Below, one piece after another: positions 34,071-42,639 of a stretch of DNA of 64,000 nucleotides. The number at the start of each line of letters is the position of its first letter. Position 1 is the first letter of the stretch. The stretch comes from Lachnospiraceae bacterium (GTDB lineage: Bacteria; Bacillota; Clostridia; Lachnospirales; Lachnospiraceae). The notes under the pieces are model-generated. The model saw nothing but the letters and a program-made list of their open reading frames with translations, was not told the DNA's origin and did not search any database. Position numbers and translations under genes: made by a program. The stretch lies in contig JALESO010000012.1 in NCBI GenBank assembly GCA_022781925.1, positions 42,667 through 106,666 of the forward strand, read 5' to 3'.

Positions 34071-34337
34071 ATGATTTCAAAAGAAAAAAAAGCAGCAATT
34101 ATGGCAGAGTATGGTAGAACACCGAATGATACAGGATCACCGGAAGTACAGATCGCAATCTTAACAGCAAGAATCCAGGAGCTCACAGAGCATCTGAAAG
34201 AGAACCCGAAGGATCATCATTCCAGAAGAGGTCTTCTGAAAATGGTTGGTCAGAGACGTGGTATGCTTGCTTACCTTCAGAAAAAAGATCTGGAAGGTTA
34301 CCGTACACTGATCGCAAAATTAGGTATCAGAAAATAA
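34071..34337 (+). CDS. rpsO: 30S ribosomal protein S15
   Basis: 88 residues, exact family length: [57 protein letters not shown]. It binds the central three-way junction of 16S rRNA early in 30S assembly. AAAGGAGG lies 8 bp before ATG. It has its own promoter, leader and terminator and precedes pnp as in most bacteria. Confidence 0.98.
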   Translation: MISKEKKAAIMAEYGRTPNDTGSPEVQIAILTARIQELTEHLKENPKDHHSRRGLLKMVGQRRGMLAYLQKKDLEGYRTLIAKLGIRK

Positions 34338-34354
34338 TAACAGGATAGCTGTCA

Positions 34355-34382
34355 GAATAGAGCGGAATTTCCGCTCTATTTT
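34355..34382 (+). terminator. Terminator between rpsO and pnp
   Basis: AATAGAGCGGAA/TTCCGCTCTATT palindrome followed by TT. The stem is strong and the T-run short, so partial read-through into pnp is possible. Confidence 0.7.
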
Positions 34383-34387
34383 GGATT

Positions 34388-34465
34388 GGCGGGAGGGTTT
34401 ATCCGAGACCGCTGAGGTATACAAAACATGTTTTTGTACAGCTCAGTAGTTTCGGGTCTCCTGCC
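34388..34465 (+). promoter_or_regulatory. Long stem-loop leader of pnp
   Basis: GGCGGGAG (34388-34395) pairs with CTCCTGCC (34458-34465). Inside, GCTGAG (34411-34416) pairs with CTCAGT (34442-34447), and TACAAAA/TTTTGTA form the apical stem. The fold ends 10 nt before AAAGGAG. PNPase in E. coli controls its own mRNA through a leader stem cut by RNase III; this could be the equivalent here. Confidence 0.5.
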
Positions 34466-34488
34466 ACAGTGAAAAAGGAGAGAAAATA

Positions 34489-36573
34489 ATGAAGAAAACC
34501 TATTCAATGGAACTGGCCGGAAGAACATTAAGCGTTGATATCGGCCGCGTAGCTGCACAGGCAAATGGCGCAGCACTTATGCATTATGGTGATACTGTTG
34601 TATTATCCACAGCAACTGCATCTGAGAAACCGCGTGAGGGAATCGATTTCTTCCCGTTAAGCGTAGAGTTCGAAGAGAAAATGTATTCCGTAGGAAAAAT
34701 CCCGGGTGGATTTAACAAACGTGAGGGAAAAGCATCTGAGAATGCTGTTCTGACAGCTCGAGTAATCGACCGTCCGATGCGTCCGTTATTCCCGAAGGAT
34801 TACAGAAATGACGTTACATTAAATAATATGGTAATGAGCGTTGATCCGGAGTGCCGTCCGGAGCTTCTCGCAATGCTTGGTTCCGCTATCGCAACCAGCA
34901 TTTCCGATATCCCGTTCTGCGGACCGTGTGCAACCACACAGATCGGTATGGTAAACGGTGAGTTCATCGTAAACCCGTCTCAGGCAGACTGGGACAACGG
35001 AGATCTTCAGCTGACCGTTGCGTCAACTTCTGAGAAAGTCATCATGATCGAGGCAGGCGCAAACGAGATCAAAGAAGAGAAAATGATCGAAGCGATCTAT
35101 ATGGCTCATGAGATCAACCAGACCATCATCGAGTTCATCAACAAGATGGTTGCTGAGATCGGCAAACCAAAACATGAGTATACAAGCTGTGCTGTTCCGG
35201 AAGAGATGTTCGTAGCAATGCGCGAGATCGTTACACCGGAAGAGATGGAAGAAGCTGTATTTACCGATGTAAAACAGGTGCGTGAGGAGAATATCCGTGC
35301 CATCACAGAAAAACTCGAAGAGGCATTTGCAGAGAACGAAGAGTGGCTTGCGGTTCTCGGCGAGGCTGTATACCAGTATCAGAAAAAGACCGTTCGTAAG
35401 ATGATCTTAAAAGAACACAAACGTCCGGATGGCCGTGCCATTACACAGATCCGTCCTCTGGCAGCAGAAGTAGACCTGATCCCGAGAGTTCACGGTTCTG
35501 CAATGTTTACCCGTGGACAGACACAGATCTGTACCATCACAACTCTGGCTCCGTTATCTGAGGTTCAGAAAGTAGACGGACTGGATGAGAATATTACAAG
35601 CAAACGTTACATGCATCACTACAACTTCCCGTCCTACTCCGTAGGTGAGACAAAACCGTCCAGAGGACCGGGACGTCGTGAAATCGGACACGGAGCACTG
35701 GCTGAGAAAGCATTGGTACCGGTACTTCCGAGCGAGGAAGAATTCCCATATGCAATCCGTACCGTATCCGAGACATTTGAGTCCAACGGATCTACTTCCC
35801 AGGCAAGTATCTGTGCATCTACTATGTCTCTGATGGCAGCAGGTGTACCGATCAAGAAACCGGTTGCAGGTATTTCCTGTGGTCTGGTAACAGGCGAGAC
35901 AGATGATGATTATATCGTTCTGACTGATATCCAGGGTCTGGAAGATTTCTTTGGTGATATGGACTTTAAAGTAGCCGGAACACATGACGGTATCACAGCG
36001 ATCCAGATGGATATCAAGATCCACGGACTGACAAGACCGATCGTAGAGGAAGCAATCGCAAGAACCCGTGAAGCAAGACTTTACATTCTGGATGAAGTTA
36101 TGAAACCGGCCATCGCTGAGCCGAGAGCACAGGTTGGCAAGTATGCACCGAAGATCATCTCCATGCAGATCGATCCGCAGAAGATCGGTGATGTGGTTGG
36201 TCAGAGAGGAAAGACCATCAACGCGATCATCGAGCAGACCAGCGTTAAGATCGACATTACAGATGACGGTTCCGTATCTATCTGTGGTACCGATGCAGAC
36301 ATGATGAACCGTGCAGCAGAGCTGATCCGTATCATCGTGACAGATTTCGAGGCTGGACAGATCCTCTCTGGTAAAGTCGTAAGCATCAAAGAGTTTGGTG
36401 CATTCATCGAGTTCGCTCCGGGTAAAGAGGGAATGGTTCATATTTCCAAGATTTCCAAAGAGCGTATCAACCGCGTAGAAGATGTTCTGACACTTGGAGA
36501 CAAGGTAACAGTGGTATGCCTTGGAAAAGACAAGATGGGCAGAATGAGCTTCAGCATCAAAGATGTAAAATAA
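34489..36573 (+). CDS. pnp: Polyribonucleotide nucleotidyltransferase (PNPase)
   Basis: 694 residues: two RNase PH domains joined by a helical domain, then KH (~553-610, IGDVVGQRGKTINAIIEQT) and S1 (~620-690, GKVVSIKEFGAFIEFAPGKEGMVHISKI). FFPLSVEFEEKMYSVGKIPGGF and the GPGRREIGHGALAEKAL block are diagnostic. It degrades RNA 3' to 5' with phosphate. High-expression codon bias. AAAAAGGAGAG lies before ATG. Confidence 0.98.
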   Translation: MKKTYSMELAGRTLSVDIGRVAAQANGAALMHYGDTVVLSTATASEKPREGIDFFPLSVEFEEKMYSVGKIPGGFNKREGKASENAVLTARVIDRPMRPLFPKDYRNDVTLNNMVMSVDPECRPELLAMLGSAIATSISDIPFCGPCATTQIGMVNGEFIVNPSQADWDNGDLQLTVASTSEKVIMIEAGANEIKEEKMIEAIYMAHEINQTIIEFINKMVAEIGKPKHEYTSCAVPEEMFVAMREIVTPEEMEEAVFTDVKQVREENIRAITEKLEEAFAENEEWLAVLGEAVYQYQKKTVRKMILKEHKRPDGRAITQIRPLAAEVDLIPRVHGSAMFTRGQTQICTITTLAPLSEVQKVDGLDENITSKRYMHHYNFPSYSVGETKPSRGPGRREIGHGALAEKALVPVLPSEEEFPYAIRTVSETFESNGSTSQASICASTMSLMAAGVPIKKPVAGISCGLVTGETDDDYIVLTDIQGLEDFFGDMDFKVAGTHDGITAIQMDIKIHGLTRPIVEEAIARTREARLYILDEVMKPAIAEPRAQVGKYAPKIISMQIDPQKIGDVVGQRGKTINAIIEQTSVKIDITDDGSVSICGTDADMMNRAAELIRIIVTDFEAGQILSGKVVSIKEFGAFIEFAPGKEGMVHISKISKERINRVEDVLTLGDKVTVVCLGKDKMGRMSFSIKDVK

Positions 36574-36621
36574 TCGAAGTGATCAAATCATAAAATCACG
36601 AGATGAGAAATATTTAGATAG

Positions 36622-36656
36622 AAAAACCGATGGGCAGTCTGCTCATCGGTTTTTTT
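36622..36656 (+). terminator. Terminator of pnp
   Basis: AAAAACCGATGGGCAG/CTGCTCATCGGTTTTTTT: a 14-bp stem with a one-base loop core and seven Ts. It ends 17 bp before the proposed protease start. Confidence 0.9.
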
Positions 36657-36672
36657 GCGAAAACCGGACACA

Positions 36673-37584
36673 ATGCATGTCAGCAGAATATATTACTATA
36701 TGGAAAGGATTTTAGCATATATTCATGTTTCCGCTGCATATCGGCAGGGGATTTTCGGACAGGGGATTCTGGTGGCGGTGCTGGATACCGGCATTTATCC
36801 GCACACAGATCTGCAGGGCAGGATCAGTGGATTTAAGGACTATATCAGGCAGAGAGGGCAGCCCTATGATGATAACGGTCACGGGACACATATCAGCGGA
36901 ATTATTGGAGCGGGTGGAAAAGGAGCCATTCACGGTGTGGCACCCGGATGTTATCTGCGGGGGTACAAAGTGCTGGATAAGAATGGAAATGGAAAGATTG
37001 TGGATACCTGTCAGGCGGTGGAAGACATTATGAAATACAACCAGAAACACGCACAGAAGATCCGCATCATCAATATATCCGTCGGCATGCGGGAACGGGT
37101 ACAGCCACAACTGCAGCAGCGCCTTTTGCGCAGTGTGGAGCGGGCCTGGGATCAGGGCATTGTGGTTCTGGCAGCAGCCGGGAATAACGGTCCCGGTGAA
37201 AATACCGTGACCAGCCCCGGAATATCAAAGAAAATTATCACCGTAGGCAGTCTGGATACCATAAACGGCTCAAAACGGGAACCAAGCCTGTATTCCGGGC
37301 GGGGGCCCACGGAAGCCTGTGTGGTAAAACCGGAGATTCTGATGCCCGGTACCGATATCATCAGCTGCGGTACGAGACCGGGCACCTATGTCAGAAAGAG
37401 CGGTACATCCATGGCGGTACCTGTGGTATCAGGGATGATTGCCCTGTTGCTGTGCAAATATCCCACCATGATGCCAAATGAAGTAAAACTGCAATTGTAT
37501 CGCAGTGCCGATCATTCCGGCATTGACCAGAGATGCAAGTGCTGGGGAACCGTGGATATACAGCGGCTGCTGTCGGTGTATTGA
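36673..37584 (+). CDS. S8 family (subtilisin-like) serine protease, no signal peptide
   Basis: About 303 residues with the full subtilase triad: Asp in VAVLDTGIYPHTDL, His in NGHGTHISGIIG, Ser in SGTSMAVPVVSGM, plus the oxyanion Asn in AAAGNNGPG. No signal peptide or long propeptide is present, so it resembles intracellular subtilisins. The start is unclear: ATG 36673 lies just after the pnp terminator and has no good ribosome site; ATG 36700 is an alternative. No promoter can be placed between the terminator and the gene, so expression may depend on read-through. Confidence 0.85.
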   Translation: MHVSRIYYYMERILAYIHVSAAYRQGIFGQGILVAVLDTGIYPHTDLQGRISGFKDYIRQRGQPYDDNGHGTHISGIIGAGGKGAIHGVAPGCYLRGYKVLDKNGNGKIVDTCQAVEDIMKYNQKHAQKIRIINISVGMRERVQPQLQQRLLRSVERAWDQGIVVLAAAGNNGPGENTVTSPGISKKIITVGSLDTINGSKREPSLYSGRGPTEACVVKPEILMPGTDIISCGTRPGTYVRKSGTSMAVPVVSGMIALLLCKYPTMMPNEVKLQLYRSADHSGIDQRCKCWGTVDIQRLLSVY

Positions 37585-37649
37585 AACCATGCGTCCGACT
37601 TGAATTACAGCGTGTCTGGATGGACTGTTCTCTGATAGTTGATGGCGCT

Positions 37650-38906
37650 TTATGCCGGTTCGTACAGAAAAAAGCGGTGCAGAATCTGCTGCCATGCATC
37701 TTTCAGGGTAAGAAGCGGAATCGTTTCAGCGGCCAGCAGATCCACAGATCCGACGGTCTGGCCAGCTAATGTATACACTGCCTTGCCGATGCGGTCCCCT
37801 TCTTTGATTGGAGCTTCCACGGAATCCGGAAGCTCTAATTTTTTTGTCAGTTCGCCGGATGTATTTGCCGTATCCAGATAGTGAAATGCGGAGTCATATT
37901 TCAGGTAGAGTTCAGACAGTCTGCCTCTGGAAACCGGAAGAACCGGTAATGGATCCAGATTTTCATCTGTATACACGCGGCAGTTTGCAAATCCCCATTC
38001 AAAAAGCGTCTTTACGTCAGCAATGCGTTCCATGCTGCTTGGCGCGTTCAGCACGACTGCGATAAGGTTCAGATCATCTTTGCTGGCAGTGGCGGACAGG
38101 CAGAAGCCGGCAGCGGAAGTAAATCCGGTCTTTAGCCCGGTTGCATAAGGGTACTGTTTGATCAGATGGTTGGTATTACTGAGGGTGAAGGTGGTGTTGC
38201 CCCGGGCGGTGTGGTGTGTGATGTCCTCCATCCAGATAGAAGTGTAATTGAATATTTCAGGATAGTTTACCGTCAGTTCCCGGGACATCAGCGCGATGTC
38301 ATGCGCGGTGGAATAGTGGCCTTCCGTGTCCAGACCGCAGCAGTTGACAAAGTGTGTATGCTGCATGCCAAGCGCTGCTGCTGTCTCGTTCATCCGCTGG
38401 ACAAAGGCTTCCTCACTTCCGGCGATCTGTTCCGCCATGGCGACGCAGGCATCATTGGCACTGGCCACAACGATGCATTTGATCAGAGTTTCCACTGTCT
38501 GTGTTTCTCCTTCTTCCAGATAAACCTGGGAACCGCCCATACCGGCAGCATGGGCTGAAACGATGACAGAATCTTCCAGCTGAATGGTCTGGTCATGCAA
38601 TGCCCGAAAGATGAGCAGCAATGTCATGATCTTGGTGACACTGGCGATGGGATGTTCTTCCTCTGCGTTTTGTGCATATAAAATGGTTCCGGTAGTGGCA
38701 TCCATCAACAGTGCGCTGGAAGCGGTCAGGGAAAGAGCCGGTGCAGTCACATTTTCGGAAGCATCCCCGGTGTTGGTACCTGTACCGGCATCTGTACCAG
38801 GAGCTGTGTTCGAAAAAATGCTGGAGTTGGACTGTGCATTGACGGTGGATACAAGTGTGGAAAAACAAAGGGACAGAGATAAAAATAATCCAAGAAAGAA
38901 TCTCAT
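37650..38906 (-). CDS. D-alanyl-D-alanine carboxypeptidase (S11 family), copy 1
   Basis: 418 residues on the minus strand. A signal peptide (MRFFLGLFLSLSLCFSTLVSTVNA) is followed by a Ser/Thr/Gly-rich linker (~25-50) and the transpeptidase-like domain: ASVTKIM (catalytic Ser and Lys), SANDAC (SxN) and GLKTGFT (KTG). The C-terminal part is a PBP5-like beta domain ending in a short amphipathic helix. It trims the terminal D-Ala of peptidoglycan. ATG 38906 lies 6 bp after CAGG; a TTG 2 codons upstream is less likely. It is divergent from scpA and convergent with the subtilase gene. Confidence 0.92.
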   Translation of the reverse strand: MRFFLGLFLSLSLCFSTLVSTVNAQSNSSIFSNTAPGTDAGTGTNTGDASENVTAPALSLTASSALLMDATTGTILYAQNAEEEHPIASVTKIMTLLLIFRALHDQTIQLEDSVIVSAHAAGMGGSQVYLEEGETQTVETLIKCIVVASANDACVAMAEQIAGSEEAFVQRMNETAAALGMQHTHFVNCCGLDTEGHYSTAHDIALMSRELTVNYPEIFNYTSIWMEDITHHTARGNTTFTLSNTNHLIKQYPYATGLKTGFTSAAGFCLSATASKDDLNLIAVVLNAPSSMERIADVKTLFEWGFANCRVYTDENLDPLPVLPVSRGRLSELYLKYDSAFHYLDTANTSGELTKKLELPDSVEAPIKEGDRIGKAVYTLAGQTVGSVDLLAAETIPLLTLKDAWQQILHRFFLYEPA

Positions 38907-38994
38907 AAGCAACCTGATGGAATGATTTATTCTATGTGTATGAGAAAAAAGCAGAGTCTATGAAAAAAGAATTTTATAAAATGTGAACAAAACC

Positions 38995-39022
38995 TTGAAA
39001 TTTCACGGGGATTCAGTACAAT
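38995..39022 (+). promoter_or_regulatory. scpAB promoter
   Basis: TTGAAA (38995-39000), 16-bp spacer, TACAAT (39017-39022). Leader about 20 nt. Confidence 0.6.
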
Positions 39023-39049
39023 AGTGTAAGATTGGAGAAAATATGACCT

Positions 39050-39814
39050 ATGGAATTAAAGGTAAAACTGGAAGTATTTGAAGGTCCGCTGGATCTTTTA
39101 CTTCATTTGCTGGATAAAAATAAAGTAAGCATCTATGATATCCCCATCGTGGAGATCACGAATCAGTATCTGGAGTACATTCGTGAGATGCAGCGGCAGG
39201 ATCTGAACATTATGAGTGAATTCCTGGTAATGGCAGCGACACTGCTGGAGATTAAGTCAAAATGGCTGCTTCCAAAAGAAGAGACAGAAGAAGAGGAAGA
39301 AGTGGATCCACGTGCGGAACTGATGGAACAGCTGCTGCAGTACAAGCTGTTCAAATATATGTCCCAGGAACTCAAAGACCGGCAGATCGATGCGGGACGG
39401 CGTCTCTATAAGAATCCATCCATTCCGGAGGAAGTGCGTTCCTATGAAGAGCCGCTGGATCTGGACGAACTGACCCGTGGTTGGGATCTGAAAAAGCTGC
39501 ATGCCATTTTTGAATCGGTAATGCGAAAACAGGTAGACAAGATGGATCCGATCCGCTCCCGTTTTGGCAAGATTGAACGGGAGGAGGTTTCCCTGGATGA
39601 AAAGATGATCTACCTGGAAACCTACTGTCAGGAACATCCGCATTTTTCTTTCCGGGAACTGTTGGAAAGACAGGGCAGCAAGGTGGAGATCATCGTGACG
39701 TTTCTGGCGGTGCTGGAGTTTATGAAGACCGGAAGGATTCGGATCGCACAGGAGCATTTATTTGATGAGATTTACATTACCGTCTGTCCGCAGACAATGA
39801 CAGATGAGGCGTAA
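39050..39814 (+). CDS. scpA: Segregation and condensation protein A
   Basis: 254 residues: KLEVFEGPLDLLLHLLDKNKVSIYDIPIVEITNQYLEYI is the kleisin N-terminal signature; a central acidic linker (EETEEEEEVDPRAEL) and a winged-helix C-terminus follow. ScpA bridges the SMC heads in the chromosome condensation complex with ScpB, encoded 53 bp downstream. Confidence 0.95.
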   Translation: MELKVKLEVFEGPLDLLLHLLDKNKVSIYDIPIVEITNQYLEYIREMQRQDLNIMSEFLVMAATLLEIKSKWLLPKEETEEEEEVDPRAELMEQLLQYKLFKYMSQELKDRQIDAGRRLYKNPSIPEEVRSYEEPLDLDELTRGWDLKKLHAIFESVMRKQVDKMDPIRSRFGKIEREEVSLDEKMIYLETYCQEHPHFSFRELLERQGSKVEIIVTFLAVLEFMKTGRIRIAQEHLFDEIYITVCPQTMTDEA

Positions 39815-39867
39815 TTCCATCGGATTATGCGGAGTATTCCGGAAGAAAGATACAGGAGTAATTGAAA

Positions 39868-40437
39868 ATGAAGATAGAAGAATACGAAGCAGCTGCGGAG
39901 GCCATTCTGTTTGCAATGGGAGACTCTGTGGAATTAAAAAAACTTGCATTTGCCCTTCAGGTAAATGAGCGGGAGGCAGAGCTGATATTGAAAAATCTGG
40001 CGGACCGGTATCAGGCAGACAACTGTGGTCTGCAGATCCTGGAACTGGACGGTGCTTACCAGATTTGTACAAAACCGTCTCAGTACGAATATCTGATCCG
40101 GATCGCAAAACAGCCGAGAAAACAGGTGCTGACAGATGTACTGCTGGAGACGCTGTCCATTGTAGCGTACAAGCAGCCGGTGACCAGAGTGGAGATCGAG
40201 AAGATCCGGGGGGTGTCCTGTGAGCATGCCATCAACAAACTGCTGGAATACGGACTGATCCAGGAGGCGGGACGTCTGGATGCCCCGGGACGGCCGATCC
40301 TGTTTGGAACCACAGAAGAGTTCCTGCGCTGCTTTGATGTGCAGTCTGTGGAGGAACTGCCGGACATGAATCCGGAGAAAGTAGAGGAACTGAAGCAGGA
40401 GGCAGAGGAGGAAGTGCAGCTCCAGCTGAAACTGTAA
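39868..40437 (+). CDS. scpB: Segregation and condensation protein B
   Basis: 189 residues with two winged helices: EAAAEAILFAMGDSVELKKLA and LSIVAYKQPVTRVEIEKIRGVSCEHAINKLLEYGLIQEAGR, then GRPILFGTTEEFLRCF, all diagnostic of ScpB. The glutamate-rich tail is common. ATG 39868 follows CAGGAG by ~10 bp; an in-frame TTG at 39862 is closer to it. It forms an operon with scpA. Confidence 0.95.
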   Translation: MKIEEYEAAAEAILFAMGDSVELKKLAFALQVNEREAELILKNLADRYQADNCGLQILELDGAYQICTKPSQYEYLIRIAKQPRKQVLTDVLLETLSIVAYKQPVTRVEIEKIRGVSCEHAINKLLEYGLIQEAGRLDAPGRPILFGTTEEFLRCFDVQSVEELPDMNPEKVEELKQEAEEEVQLQLKL

Positions 40438-40503
40438 GCGAACAAAACAGGAAAAAAGTTCACAAAAATGAATTATGATTTTGCATGAACTCGCTGAAAA
40501 ACC

Positions 40504-40521
40504 TTGTTAATGAATTAACTA
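40504..40521. promoter_or_regulatory. Rex-like operator in the scpB-hydrogenase gap
   Basis: TTGTTAATGAATTAACTA matches the Rex consensus TTGTTAA-N4-TTAACAA at all but one of its 14 defined positions. It lies in the 369-bp gene-free gap 40438-40806, but 110 bp upstream of the visible promoter and before the 40579 terminator, so its target promoter is unclear. Confidence 0.5.
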
Positions 40522-40578
40522 CTATAAAGAATAACCAATTTGTCATCTGAAATACTGTGAAATGTGCATGAAAAACGG

Positions 40579-40627
40579 AAAGAGTGATTGGGTTGGCCTG
40601 ACTAACAGGAAACCCGGTCACTCTTTT
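40579..40627 (+). terminator. Terminator downstream of scpAB
   Basis: GAAAGAGTGA/TCACTCTTT with an inner GGGTT/AACCC stem, followed by TTCTC. It separates scpAB from the hydrogenase promoter at 40635. Confidence 0.75.
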
Positions 40628-40631
40628 CTCA

Positions 40632-40663
40632 GTATTGAAAAAAGTACAATACTATATTAATAT
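40632..40663 (+). promoter_or_regulatory. Promoter of the hydrogenase operon overlapping the GTATTG dyad (copy 2 of 4)
   Basis: TTGAAA (40635-40640), 17-bp spacer, TAATAT (40658-40663). The -35 lies inside GTATTGAAAAAAGTAC (40632-40647), which continues to GTATTG-N9-CAATAC symmetry. The leader of ~135 nt before ATG 40807 holds no clear gene. Confidence 0.55.
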
Positions 40664-40806
40664 ATGACACATGAGTGCTGCGAAAACCTGTACGGATATG
40701 TGAAAAATATACAAAATATTTTATTAGGATGATATTTTGAACTGGCGAAGCCGGTACGATGGGATGCAGCGGACTTTACAGTGGTAAAGGTTTAGGAGGA
40801 TAGGAT

Positions 40807-42639
40807 ATGAGCAGATTATCAGTAGTATCAGCTGACAAAGTAAATTCTACGACAGAACAGCTTATGAAAGAATTTACACAGCGAATTGTGGCAAATCCAC
40901 CGGGAGTCTGTCCGGTAGATATGCAGCTGGCATTCTTAAAGGTATGTCATGCACAGACATGTGGAAAATGCGTTCCGTGTCGAATCGGTCTGGGACAGTT
41001 AGAGGGACTTCTTGAGAAGGTTCTGGATAACGAAGCAACCATGGAGACACTGGAACTGATCGAGGAGACCGCAGAAAATATCAAAAACTCTGCGGACTGT
41101 GCCATTGGATTTGAATCCGCACGTATGGTGCTGGCAGGTCTGGAAGGTTTCAGAGAAGACTATATTTCACATATTACAGAGCACAGATGTCTCGGATCAT
41201 TTGAACAGCCGATTCCGTGTGTCACACTCTGTCCGGCGCATGTGGATATCCCGGGATACATTGCACTGGCCGGTGAGGGACGTTGTGAGGATGCGGTCCG
41301 CCTGATCCGCAAGGACAACCCGTTCCCGACAGCATGCGCACTGATCTGTGAGCATCCGTGTGAAGCAAGATGCCGCAGAAATATTATTGATGATTCCATC
41401 AATATCCGTGGCATGAAACGTTATATTGTGGACAATGCACCGTCTGACAAAGTGCCGGTTCCGGCATGTGCACCATCCACTGGCAAGAAAGTAGCCATCA
41501 TCGGCGGCGGTCCGAGCGGACTGACAACGGCATATTTCCTGCAGCTGATGGGACATCAGTGTACGGTATTTGAGGAGAAAAAACAGCTTGGCGGAATGCT
41601 GCGCTACGGTATCCCGAACTATCGTTTCCCGCGGGAGCGCCTGCAGGAGGATATCGATGCGATCCTTTCTACCGGCATGGATGTGAAATTAAATGCAAAC
41701 ATCGGAACAGAAGAGATAAAACAGATCCAGCAGGAGTATGATGCCATCTATGTGGCCATCGGTGCCCACACAGATAAAAAACTCGGTCTGGAAGGCGAGG
41801 ACAGCAAAAATGTGATTTCTGCGGTTGATATGCTGCGTGAGATCGGTGACGGCGCATATCCGGATTACACCGGCAAACGTGTCGTTGTCGTTGGCGGTGG
41901 AAATGTAGCGATGGACTGCGCAAGAACTGCAATGCGTGCAAATGCAGAGACCGTAAGCATCGTATACCGCAGACGTCAGGAAGATATGACCGCACTTCCG
42001 GCTGAGGTGGAAGGTGCGATCGCAGAGGGAATCGAACTCGTTACCCTGAAAGCCCCGCTTCGTGTAGAGGCAGATGCAGAAGGAAATGCATGTGCACTCT
42101 GGGTACAGCCGCAGATCATCGGACCGGTAAAAGGTGGCAGACCTTCCCCGCGTAAGGCAAACAAACCGGAAGAACGTATGGAATGTGATATTGTGCTGGT
42201 TGCCATCGGACAGGATATTGTATCTGCTCCGTTTGCTGATTTTGGAATGGCGGTCAACCGTGGACGCATTGTTGCCGATAAAGGCGGAGCTGCAAATATG
42301 GTGGGCATTTATGCAGGCGGTGACTGTGTATCCGGACCGGCCACCGTGATCAAAGCGATCGCGGCAGGTAAAGCTGCAGCTGCAAATATTGACGAATACC
42401 TCGGTTATCATCATCCGATCAGTTGTGATGTGGAGATTCCGGAGCCGATGCTGAATGATAAAGTACCGTGCGGACGTGTCAACCTTCAGGAAGTGGAAGC
42501 ATGGGCGAGAAAGACAAACTTTGAAGGAATTGAACTTCCGATGAGCTGTGAGGAAGCAGTACAGGAAGCAAGCCGCTGCTTACGATGCGATCGTCATGGC
42601 TGTGGCACACTGAGAGGAGGCAGAGAGTTCGAATGGTAA
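40807..42639 (+). CDS. NuoF-C-terminal/GltD-like fusion flavoprotein, hydrogenase partner
   Basis: 610 residues. Residues ~30-125 match the [4Fe-4S] C-terminal domain of NuoF/HydB (TCGKCVPCRIGLGQLE...CAIG). Then comes a GltD/NfnB-type part: CPAHVDIPGYIALAGEGRCEDAVRLIR with two [4Fe-4S] cysteine groups, an FAD site (VAIIGGGPSGLTTAYFL), an NAD(P) site (VVVVGGGNVAMDCARTA) and GIYAGGDCVSGPATVIKAI. The C-terminus ends in CLRCDRHGCG. The FMN-binding NuoF core is absent. It overlaps the hydA-like gene by 7 bp, so it probably passes electrons between NAD(P)H and the hydrogenase. GTTTAGGAGGA lies before ATG. Confidence 0.87.
   Translation: MSRLSVVSADKVNSTTEQLMKEFTQRIVANPPGVCPVDMQLAFLKVCHAQTCGKCVPCRIGLGQLEGLLEKVLDNEATMETLELIEETAENIKNSADCAIGFESARMVLAGLEGFREDYISHITEHRCLGSFEQPIPCVTLCPAHVDIPGYIALAGEGRCEDAVRLIRKDNPFPTACALICEHPCEARCRRNIIDDSINIRGMKRYIVDNAPSDKVPVPACAPSTGKKVAIIGGGPSGLTTAYFLQLMGHQCTVFEEKKQLGGMLRYGIPNYRFPRERLQEDIDAILSTGMDVKLNANIGTEEIKQIQQEYDAIYVAIGAHTDKKLGLEGEDSKNVISAVDMLREIGDGAYPDYTGKRVVVVGGGNVAMDCARTAMRANAETVSIVYRRRQEDMTALPAEVEGAIAEGIELVTLKAPLRVEADAEGNACALWVQPQIIGPVKGGRPSPRKANKPEERMECDIVLVAIGQDIVSAPFADFGMAVNRGRIVADKGGAANMVGIYAGGDCVSGPATVIKAIAAGKAAAANIDEYLGYHHPISCDVEIPEPMLNDKVPCGRVNLQEVEAWARKTNFEGIELPMSCEEAVQEASRCLRCDRHGCGTLRGGREFEW

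Noticed and set aside
34388..34465. T-box riboswitch before pnp
   Set aside because: No AGGGTGG T-box sequence, no specifier loop and no terminator/antiterminator pair.
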